DNA of 64,000 nt. Origin: Mermis nigrescens. Its lineage: Eukaryota; Nematoda; Enoplea; Mermithida; Mermithidae. The stretch spans positions 186,001 through 250,000 of the forward strand of contig JAVLUZ010000323.1 in the NCBI GenBank assembly GCA_036768485.1. Reading direction: 5' to 3'. Within the stretch, counting starts at the first letter, position 1; every line of letters begins with the position of its first letter. Of this stretch, positions 1 to 11,200 are shown in pieces. The notes under the pieces were generated by a model that was not told the DNA's origin, did not search any database, and saw only the letters and a list, made by a program, of their open reading frames with translations. A program made the translations under genes and the position numbers.

Positions 1-1683
1 CTTACCGTTTTTATACCCAAAAAACGCCTCTTGCGACACCTCGACTATCAATTCGCGTCTTTCGTTCCCTGACAAGCTCGTATTTCCAAAACGTATTAAT
101 TATTTTTGAAGATTTTTTTAATCAATTCGGTCGCCAGTCAGTCCCCGACGTTTAGCGCTACGCGGCGAGTTCATTAATTTTTTCGCCTTTTTTCTCGCTT
201 TTAGAATGATCAGCGCGTTACCAATCATTCGCGGCGAGAACCCGAAGAATTTCGCGTCAGAACCAATCCACCAATTCCAACCGTTTCTATACTACTTCTT
301 AGTACGTGGCTATTCGCTTAATACGTTTTATTTCGTTAATGCGCAATGGTCATTTAAATTCATTTAGGTGTTTTTTCCGCGCCCACCCGCTCATTTTTTT
401 GGGTAGTCGAGGACCGTGCGGTGCGCGCGCGCGAGGCACAACGAAATGACGATGAAGGCTAAATTGGATGAAAGCATTGTGGCCTAAATGCGTTTAACGA
501 CGTTTTAGCCGAAGAATCCTCGCGGGTAATTGATGGAGAAAACGGAGTCGTGTGTGTTAATTTTTTTCGGTCGCGTTGTTAAACTGGAGCCTCTCACTTT
601 CCGTGCTCCGCGCACCAAATCGCATTTCGGCAGAATATTCATTTTTTCATTTATTTATTACTGTAGGCGAAATTAACCGGTGTCGCCCCTATTTCGCTCA
701 TTCACTCGCCTCTCATTGGTCGCGTCTCGTCCTCATTGATTTGCATAAATTCGGCTCCTACTACGCGGACGAATTACGTTCGTCCTTTTATCTTTCGATG
801 TTTCGCGCCATTCGAATTAGTCGCGGCTGTTATTTTGGGGACGGAGATGTTAGGATTCGCATATTTTCTAATCAAAAACGCTTCAGTGCCAGCGGGTACT
901 CGGCTACTCTTGATTACTAACACCTGACAAATTTTTGCTTTTCTCCCAGTAAATCTTATCAATTGTGTAAACCTTATCAATTATTCGCATGAGCTAGTTA
1001 ATTCGATGTTATAGGCCTGCCTATTCGAAGAATTTGTTCGAGAAGCTTCGATATTTTGTGCATCAGCCGGAATTATGCTGAACATTGGCTTGAAATTTTC
1101 TACCCGTTCCACGCTTTGGCTGACACATATAGACGGACGGATTATCTAATATGAATGCTGAGGACACTTGATTCGGAGCTGGAATATATTTCGGCAACTT
1201 TTATGACCGTGCGAAATTATAAAACTATTAATCCCTGCTAACCGCTCCGAAGCCTAATCTTTCTAAATATATTTTTGTCTTAGCGTAGGAGATATTTAAT
1301 CTGCTAAATTGTCGACTTGCTGTTAACACTAGCGCGTGAAGTACGATTTATCCTCTGCACTTAATCGCATTCTCGCCTTATCACCGCACGATAACTGATA
1401 AACGTCACTCACTGACTCCTCGATAGAGTTCAGTATTTAGTTCTAATTTTGGACCATTGCCCAGCTGCAAAAGTCGAAAAAATATATTTATAATCCACCA
1501 AAACCGAGTCTTTCCTCTGGTGTATAATTATTTGAAAAATTTTAGCACTTCGCCGGCGAACTTTGTTTCTTAAAATGTAATTCGACACCTTTCAGACGAT
1601 CCTTCCTTCAACTCCTTGCATTGTAAGACGAGGTCTTTCGAATGTAAACTTTACCATCAATTAAATAAGAATAAAACACCGTC
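1..1683. other. 5' flank of the channel gene
   Basis: No open frame here resembles a known protein. The stretch at about 405-440 is unusually CpG-rich for this window, with an alternating GC run, and the region upstream of 800 is richer in CG dinucleotides than the introns. That would fit a promoter or 5' untranslated exons of the channel gene, but I see no decisive TATA box or initiator, so this is position-based inference. Confidence 0.35.
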
Positions 1684-2228
1684 ATGCCGATAATGGCTAG
1701 AAGCGCGGTCAGGATCGGCCGTCTCTGGCCTTCTTCGGCCAGTCAAGCTCAACAGCATCACGTGACGCAGTCAGGAGCGGCTCCGGCCCATCACAAGACG
1801 TCGTCGGGATCAGCTGCCAGGGACGATAGAATATCGGGATCGACGGCCGACTTTAAAACGCTCGCCCGCCGCGAAGAATGCGTCGACGACGGCGGCGACG
1901 TCGGAACAGAAAGGACGACATTGTCCGCATTCGCGGCGAGACCCGTTCCTCGGCTTACTGTAACCGCCAGCGAGTCTGCGACCGATCTCGATGCCGGCGG
2001 CCCGCGACCGCCTTCGCGTTTGGCGAGCCGCCAGATATCGTGGCAAAGCGGCGTGGACCGCAGTCCGGCTGATGGCGCGACGCCGTCGGCCGAAACCGCG
2101 ACGTTGAAGCGATTCAAGCACTTGGGTTTGAAATTCGTCGACGATTCGTCCGACGACGAACGGCGGGCCATAGCCCAATCTCAGCCCGACATTCGACATA
2201 TCTTCCAGCTCGCCGTCGCTACGGCCGG
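1684..2228 (+). CDS. Cav2: Putative exon 1: cytoplasmic N-terminus
   Basis: Open frame from ATG, preceded by accgtc, to a good donor (GG|GTAAGC at 2229). It is strikingly GC-rich against AT-rich flanks, as expected for coding sequence. It encodes about 181 polar, Ser/Ala/Arg/Asp-rich residues with no membrane segment and no domain I recognise, including the acidic run DDSSDDERR near the end. It ends in phase 2, which fits the acceptor at 10424. Linkage to the channel rests on strand, position and phase; similarity is not evident. The Cav2 N-terminus is usually about 90-100 residues, so this one would be long. Antisense open frames here look like shadows. Confidence 0.5.
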
Positions 2229-5200
2229 GTAAGCCGAGGTTGTTCTTATAAAATCATTTTCGCGATTTTGCCCCTGAACAATTTTTTCTTCAATTTAATG
2301 CTTATTTTGCTTTACAGCCGGTTCATTTCCACGATTTTACCCTCGAAATATTTTCGACAATTTTTACTCCATTTTAGCGCCTATTTTGCATTACAGCCGG
2401 GTAAGTTAAGCTTTGTTTAGAGAACACTCCCACGATTTCATTCCAAAAATGGCAAAAAACGGGCAAAAATTCGATTTTTTCCAAATAATCGGAGGAAGGG
2501 TCAAAAATTTTCTGGCTTTGGGAGCGGATATGGCGGACGTCCGACTTTGGTTAGGGGTCATCCCCATCCCCCGTCTTAAATCTAAGGTCAGAAGACAAGT
2601 TTCAATTATTTTAGAGTCAAAACTTGCTAAATTTGAGGCCGGAAAAACTCCAAATTGGCCTTTTTACCGCCGACCAAACTTCCTACGAACAATAAAAATA
2701 CTATTAACTTCGTCAAAAAAGCAGGCGAATCAAGTAAAAGTTTGAGATTAAAATTGGGATATGCTTTCTAATGTTTCTAGTGATCATAAGACCTTTAAGT
2801 TTACACTAGGTTTTATCTAGACCTGGGCGTGCGGGGTTTGGGGGGTACGCCCGCCCCCCCGAGAAACCAAATACCCACCTCCCCTCCCAGAAATAAAAAT
2901 AACCTCCCCTCAGAATTCAATTTTTGAAATTTTTCCTTGTTTTTTTCGCAATTTTCTGATGCCAATGGATAGTGCTCGATGAGAAACGTTGAAAAATGGT
3001 GTTTTTTCGCCATACCACCATTTTTAAGGCCATTTTTTGACCTCTGAAAAAATCTCGCACCCCTCCCCAAGAACTTTGGTAAATAATAAATTGATCAAAT
3101 AAATTTAAAGCTATTATTTCATTCGGACGGTTGCGTTTTCTTGTCTCATGTGGACAGTCGAGATCCGGCGATTCACTCTAGTGTAAATCCTGAAGAGGAA
3201 AATATTTGTCTTTATGTAAATCATTTTGTTCCTATTCTATAATTGAACGGAATTCGAAAATTAATCGGCTTCATAGAACTTAATTTTTCTGACTTTTATT
3301 TTACGCTGATGATTCGTGAACAACTAGACTTTTGATTTTTTACATAATGTGCAAGTTCTGCTTTTCAGTCAAAATGACACGGGCACTCTGGCGTTGGTGG
3401 ATCTAGGCTCTCTAGAATGAATCATTCGGGAAATTTTCCGAGAAAAATGAGGCAAAACAAAGGCTAAAATCTTTATAAATAAAACAACTTTTCTTCAAAA
3501 ATGCTTGAAACTGCAGATTAACTTCATTTAAAGCTAGCTTTGTTTCAATTTTTGACGTAATTTTGCTGAAGAGACTTCTCGCTCTATTTTAATGATTTTG
3601 GGGAAAACGGGCTTATCAGTGTTTGTGAAGCCGTGCTTTATTCAGTTTGCTGATTCTATACGTTTTGCAAGTTGATACCTTAATATCGATGCAGTTGCTG
3701 CTCGCGTTTAATTGACGCGATTCAGCTTAGCAGTAAACAGCAAAAAAATAGAAAAGACACAACGTGAATTGGGGATCAGCTAATGGATTTTTCTGACACG
3801 TAACTGCGTTTTATTTCGCCTGCTCATTTTTTTCAAGAGCAGCCCAGATATGTCAAACACACTGTGTAATTTATTATTTCGAGCTTCGTATGGGCTTCGC
3901 ATTTAGATTTGATTACTAATTAATCGACTATGTAGATTCTTTTATTAACACAGGTGTGCGCAACTGTACTAAATCTAGGTGCAAAGGCAAAATCAACAGA
4001 GTTTGGCCAGCAAACTCCGTCATAGGACAAAAAATCATGTTACGCTATCTGAGTCAGTCTGTGACCATTAACAAAGCTCTTTAACGTTGTAATTAAGCAG
4101 TTGGATTTTCAAAAAATGAATTTCTGACTTTTTCATTGAAGATTTGAAACGCCCTGCAAGTGGGGCTCTATTTTGAACTGAAGTGAACTGAAATATTTTA
4201 TCGCAAGCACGTAGATAAATTTTGTTAGTGAACGATTTTTGAAAAGATTTAAAAATATTTCTTATTGAGGGATTCACTCCAATTAAAAGTCGGGATTCCC
4301 AGACAAAGTCCTCGGTCCCTCCGTCCCGAAAGACAAAAAGGCTTTTGCCTCCAATTTTTTTGGCAAATAACAAATGATGGACTAACTAACCACTCTTCTC
4401 CCAAGATATAAAGCTGCTGAGTAAACAAAAGGGTTATGGGAGTCTTTTAGAACTAAATGCATTCCGAACGTGTTCTGTCAATCGTCAATTAGTTTCAAAT
4501 ATAAAAAATAATATTGGCTGGTACTTACGGAATTTGATTTTTAGGATTCAGTTATTTCTTGTTTAAGTTGTACAAACAGCCATTCTTTAAAGGTCGGACA
4601 CACCGCGTAGGCGATCAATTTTTCCAGTACAAAATGTAGCATTTACTTGACAAAAAATCTCTTTACGATAAAAAAATATCCTCAAAAGGTCAATTATTGG
4701 ACGAAAATACCGGTTATACCATTTCTTATCAAACTCTATTTAATGCATCATTTAATGCATCATCATCATCATCATTATCATCATCATCATTATTATCATT
4801 CAATGCATCAAATAGCCCTTTCAATCACTTTAATTTTAAAAAAATCGGCGATTGTCAAGATCTGAATCATTAGACTGAAACTGATAACAATCGACAGTAA
4901 ACCCCAAAAAAACGCTCACGAGTTATTGAAAAATGTATCAAGGATTTTAATTCCGTTGGATATCCGCTTCAAAAAAAATCGCCGCGTTTTTCATTGTGTA
5001 TATTTTTTATATATTTCCGATATTTTTTATATATATTTTTTGATATTTTTTCATATTTCTTGCATACAACGTGTCGGTACGATGCCTTGAAGAAGGTTCT
5101 AAGGCCGCTTTCGGGCCGTTCCATTCTAATTTAAGATTCTCGTACATCGTTGCGTGATATAATTGAACATTTTTAATGCATTTTAGTCGAGATAGGCGAA

Positions 5201-8200
5201 CGAAAGAAAATCGCGTTTATTTTAAGCTTTAAAGTACGCTTCGATTGTAATTTTATAAGCATTCTCTGTTGCAATTATGACTGTGATTTGCCCAGAGGAT
5301 GCGTATATATTTATAACGATTCCGATATAATCGCTTGATTAAGCCTCTTTCTTTCCGTTCTTTCCCAGTAATGGCCAGACGAAATATATTTTTCATAGCA
5401 TTGTCTAGCCATGGAACCGCTTTTTCATCCTATTTTATCACTAGCTTCCCATTCACATGTCACGTGACACGATTTATCGTACTTTTTCGTAACGATGGTT
5501 TCTATTTTTTGACTGTATTAGTATTCGTTCATTAGCAGCAAGCGAAGAAGTTTGTGAACGCATTCTCATATTCTTTTTCGCCTTGGGTCTGATGGGGCGA
5601 AATTGCAAAAAAAGGACAAATTAAATTGCCAGGTGCGCTGGATTTGGGGGGTGGTTGAATTTTGGGGATTTAACTCTATGCACCCTTCACGCCCACGTAT
5701 TGTCTAGACCATAGACGCACGGCCGATCTGGGGATCAGCTGGTTCTAGGATTTGGGTAAGAAATTGAGCTTTTTGGGCCAAGATGACTTCAAAAACTGGT
5801 TATATATTTGGCCTCCATTTCTTCTCATTTACCCCAGACAGTTTTCCAATTTTCCATTCTGGGGGTCCTTACAACCTCAACCCTCCACAAGTGCATGTCT
5901 GGTCTAGAACCCAAAAGAACACACCGGAGTTTTCCTTGCGAAATAAGGTTCAAAACGAGTAAAAGCGAAAGGCTTGAAATTTGGGAAGCTGTAGGCTGTT
6001 TTCGAGCTATTTAGTGTTTTTGTCAGTTTTTGGCCGTTTTGTCCAAAAAAGACGCTGGGGCTGATCCTCAGACCGACCATGCTGTGCAAATCTATACTTT
6101 CGACAAATCGTTTCTTTGTTTATTTATTTACTGATTTTATCGACTTTACTAACTCTGATTTCTCCTACTCATTCCTGTTTTTATATGTGTTTATTTATTT
6201 ATTTAATCGTATGCAGGTGTTTGTATTATACGAGTTTTATATTATATTAATATCAAGTACATTTTCATTTCTTACGGATCGTCGATTCAATTGATCAGAA
6301 AACGATCTAAATATTTTTCAGAAATCAATCGGATTCGTACCGCCTATCGTAGAACGAAAAAATAATTGTATAACCAATAATGTATTTAATCATTGCTGCC
6401 AAATGTGTTACTCTACTTATTATTTTAATTTGAAGTTGGAGAAAGAGCATTTAATACGAGGATGGATGTTTTCATGCTATCGTTTTGAGATCTGAAATTT
6501 TTAACTTTCCCGCTTTATTTTCTTAAACGTTGATTAATTTTTCGCTGCTTTAAAAATTTTTCCATCCGTTTAATATATGATTCAAATAAGATCACTTCAA
6601 TTTTTAATAAGACTCGTCAAAGATCAGGCCTCGGATGATAGTTTCGTCTTACTAGAGTCGCCATCTAGAGCGCTTTATACTATTTCCAATGAAAACAAAA
6701 AGAACTAAATAATAACGAAAGTATTTAATAAATAATTTTGGCCAAAATCCTGCCCGAATTCAAGATGCGATCGATTAAAGTTCAGCGATTTCCGAGGGAA
6801 ACAGCCGAAACTTTTCAAAATAAAATCCAGAATAATCATTTCGCTAAAAATTTGGAAAAATCTAGTTTCAAAGCAAGAAAATTGCAGAATCGGAACGCGA
6901 TCGAAAAAAATAGCGAGTGCTGTTATCAAAGGCAGACTCTCTAATGAAGGATTTGAAAATGAGATTCGAAAGGAGCAGTTCGATAAGTTAAAGTGGAATA
7001 TGGCGCGAAAAAGGTATTTTTTGACTAACCTTTCTCAAAAACACGGCATTTTTCGCAGTGAGAGGGAGAGAGAGAAAAAGTAGTCTGCGTATTAAATATT
7101 AAATAGTACTACAGCACAGATGCCTTAAGTAAGCCATAGTAAGTACCGTATAATTTATGATATGGAATATTCGTTATTCGCCCATTCAATCCGGGTGCCG
7201 TATATCAATAAATCATTTCAATTTTAAGGGCTCAATTAAGGTCCCCGATGAGGAAAGCCATGCGTTTTTTAAGAGCGATATATTGGAGCTAGCTAGCTGT
7301 TACGATTTAGCACATAGCTCACGCGGCTAACATAATGCAACCCTCACGCTTAGCAACTATCCGGCTTCTCTTTTAATTTAATGCACCTGCCGATGAGTAC
7401 ACAATCGTTGAAGTTTCTATATATTTAATATCGTCAAAAAAGTTATTCGATCGTGAAAGGGCGGCCCGGGAGCTAATCAAAAGCTAGCGCAAATTAACTT
7501 GTTTGACGAAATTGCAGTTTCCTAGCTCGCACGCGTTAATTAACCGGAAATTTGCGTTCATGAAGGCGCGCCTCGTGCTTCCTTCGCTTATCATCGTTTT
7601 CTTCTCCGAAATCAGCTGAAACACATTTTTTCCGTTTGCGAACACGCTGGGTTTCGCGCTTGCAAAAATCTTTTAGAATTGTAGCGCATAAGCTTATACT
7701 CAGCTATTATGCTTTAGCACGCAATCGGTTACGCAGAAGGCACGATCGGCGCCGTATGCAGAATTTTATTTTAAAAGGATCACCGAAATTTCGAAAATGT
7801 ACACATAATGAGTTCAGAAACGATTTTAAATGACTAAACGTCATTTTTCGATGTGTTTTGCGGAATTTTAGGACATTTTTGCAATTTTTGGTGATAAAGT
7901 TTATAAAAATTAGGTGATTCGGCGAAAAGGTCATCATTTTTACTCTTTTAAATTGTGTAGCCTTTTCAGGACTAACGGTGAAAAACCGTGCAATATCTGA
8001 TGCGATGCCCCGAAAATTGTTGACTTCCTTTTTATTTTAGCTAAATTTTGCAGCTTTCTGATGGTAAGCATACATGATCTTGGGGGTTCGGGTTTTCACT
8101 CCCCACCAGAAAAAATTTATAGCCTCCGCAGAAGTTTTTTCACCCCTTCTCCTAAGGATAAGCGATTCTTTAGAAGTTTGCAAAATTTTCCTGAAAGTCC

Positions 8201-11200
8201 GTAGGTATTTGCTCAAATGTTTCAAATTTTTGGCGCTTTGCGCCCTATACTCATATTTCGACCTATACATTGGTCAATTTGCTCGACTTTTTATTATTTT
8301 TTTCAACATTTTTAAGTGTTTTTATGCTCTGGAAAGATAGGGAATCGTCAGAAAGCGTCAAAAAACTATATTTTCGACGCGTATCAATCATTTTGGGCCC
8401 GAAAAGGACACTTCAAAATTCCAACTCCCCTGAGAATTCCCATGCTGAGCATGTCTGATGATAAGCGATGCTATATTGTGCTAAATCCTGAGCGAAGAGC
8501 GAGAAAATTATGACATTTTTATCCTTTTGTTTTCAGTTTAGCAGCTTTCTAGAAACAAGCAACGCCTGTTTTTTATCTCTGGCGCCGAGCGCCAGAAAAT
8601 TTAGATTTTTTAGCTCAATTTTTCACTTTTTCGAAAATAAAAATGCTGGAAATTTTATTTGGAAAAAATTTTATGTGGAAAAATTGAAATAGGTATTAAA
8701 TATTGATTTCTAATTGAATTCGACTCCCTGTGGATACGGGCCCGGCTATAACGATATTACCCGATATTTACCTGGCACAATAGAGTACGATTGCTTCAAA
8801 GAATAACTTATCGGCTCAGATAGAGCAAAAACATCGCTATAGTACAATATTGTTGCGAATTTTATTATGGTAAGGGAACGCTATTGTTGACATGAGCTTT
8901 ATTAACGACCTCGATTAGCTAAAAACTGATACCGAAAAATAGCGCAACGCGCGTGGCATTATTTTTTCTGGTATTAGCGGATATTTTTTGGCCCATAGCT
9001 AGTTTTTGGGTCAGCTAACTCACCTTTTGTCCAACCGGACAAGAAGGCTTTTGTTCGCTTTGGCTCCCATACTGCGCCGGATGCTCCAATTTCCTCGATT
9101 TCCGAAAAGAATTCGAATGCATCGGCGTCGATCGAGCTCAACCGACCGAATCGTACCTTTTTCTACGCCCTTTCGCTCCAAATTCATCCATTAAAAGTCG
9201 CAAAATACGCTAAGCTCGCGGCCAGTAAGCCTACAAGCCCTGGGGCCTTACTAATTTCTTTACCGCTTTCGACTTCGGCTCATAAGCTTGTTGGGGAGTT
9301 TTCGCGTTCTGGGAACGATCCGAGTCACTTTTTTTACCGCGTTTTAATGATTCAAAGCCCGCATATATTTCCTGGCACGCTCCTCGTACCTGTCGGAGCA
9401 ATTATTTTTCAGATTATTGGACCGTAAGAGAATTTTTTCCTAAAAAAATCTTGCTAACTTTAAGCTTACGCTCTTATTAGCTTCGCTTTTACGCGACCCG
9501 AAAAAGCCTTTCTCGTTCGTAATGAATTCTCGGCGGAATGCGCGACGATCTCGTTCATCATCGTCATCATTATTATGATTATTTTGATTGCCGTTATCAT
9601 CGTTGTAATCATCATTATCATAATAATTCGGCTACTGGCTTTGAAATTTCTCGCTTATTACGCATAATCGGGTCCATTGAACCAGTTGCTATGTCCTCGA
9701 ATTTCGCGCACGCGTGGCAAGCAACCGATATTAGCCGATTTGGCTCATTAATTCTATCACTTGGAGTCAGCTTTGGAAAATTATGATTTTTTTAGCAATA
9801 AATTTCGAATCCGCTCGATAATCATGGTACGTTTTCTAATTTTTCGTTGACTCGCGCGAATTTCTTGATTTGACGTTATATTAGGCAACCTGAAATTTTT
9901 GCAATGTTGGCTTTTTGCCAGCGCACGTGAGGGCTCGAACAAAACTTAGGAAATTATCTCATTTTCGAGTGCGAGTATATGGTGAACATTTTTAAGAATT
10001 AATTGGTCATTTTTTTAATTCAAAGTAATACAGGATTTAAAAATTGTATAAGTTGTAGGAGGCGGGAGGAAGCAGTTCTTTCGAGCCTTTGAGGAAAATT
10101 GTGCTGTAAAACCAAAATTTATAGAAAATGTGGGATTATTGGTCTCAGACGGACTTCATCCTTGTTTAAAGAAAAATAGTTTGATTGGGCAGTTTCGCAC
10201 ATTAATTAATTATCTGAAGACTTCCGATACGCGAAAACCATCTTCTCCGCGGCGCAAGCTTTTTTCGGAAATCTTCTACTGTTAATTTTGGCAGAAGTCA
10301 AGAGGACCAAATTCTGAAGCTTACACACTTGCCTTACGTTACGTCTCGTCCATAAAAAATGTATTATTTCTCCACAAAAAACTTGATTTTTCGCGATTAT
10401 GATGCACTTGGATCAAATTGCTAGATTGGCGACCGAAGAAGTGCGCGGATCCCACCTGTTCCTTGATCAAGAGTCGGCTCCCGGATCAGCGACTATGCGG
10501 AAACCCCTCATGTCGATGCAAGGGCCTGCTAAGGAGAAGAGGAATCGTCGCTGTTCATTTTCAGCGCCGACAATTGCGTGCGGAAATACGCTAAAGCCGT
10601 AATAGAGTGGCCATATCCTCTCCTTCGATTCAATGTAATATTTAAAAAAATTGAATAGAGGATTCGCATACGTTTAATAATTCCTAATTGGGGCTGGGGT
10701 GCTGGTCATTTTAAAGCTGGGCGTATAACGGATGCAAAAATTTAGAAATATGGAAAATGGAAAATGTCAAAAAGTTCAAAAAATGAAATTGGCGAAAAGC
10801 GCCCAAAAAGAGTTTAAAAAAGCAAATTTTTGTCGCAAAATTGTTTATTAAAAAAATCTCAGTTTTTTAGATAGAGGTTGGCCTACCCAATGTAAGAGGA
10901 TGTTCTCATAAATGTGTATGATTAGATTTAAAATAATGAAATGCAGTAAAAAGTGCTGTGGAATAAATTAGATACTGCTGCAGTATGCGAAAAAAATATC
11001 AAGGTACGGCAAAGGCGGAAGTGAATCGATTATTTTTTCTAAACAGTATCCCTTTATGTCGATTGTATGAATGCATATAAATATTAGGAGAGCGATGAGC
11101 AGGAATCTCGCAACATGCACTTTTTTTGTATAAAAAAGAAAATGAATATAATAAGCCCCATTCCTGCCATTTATAGTCAGAGTTGACTGTTAAAGTCTGT

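Larger units (their letters stand above)
2229..10424 (+). other. Intron 1 (8.2 kb)
   Basis: No coding exon found. It contains an 85-bp imperfect tandem duplication next to the donor, a family C repeat (about 2440-2590), a family A repeat (about 2825-3070), a CAT-rich simple repeat (about 4745-4805), AT-rich low-complexity DNA (about 4995-5060), family B repeats (about 5705-6090), a family D repeat (about 8070-8460) with neighbouring related sequence to 8690, and TCAT/ATC-rich sequence (about 9555-9640). The rest is AT-rich DNA in which I see nothing specific. Long first introns of this kind often hold regulatory elements, but none can be read here. Confidence 0.45.

Noticed and set aside
1791..2199. 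Minus-strand frames of 126 and 129 codons
   Set aside because: Shadows of the GC-rich exon 1; no motif, no splice context, opposite strand.
4647..4865. Histidine-rich short protein
   Set aside because: Produced by a CAT/ATC simple repeat.
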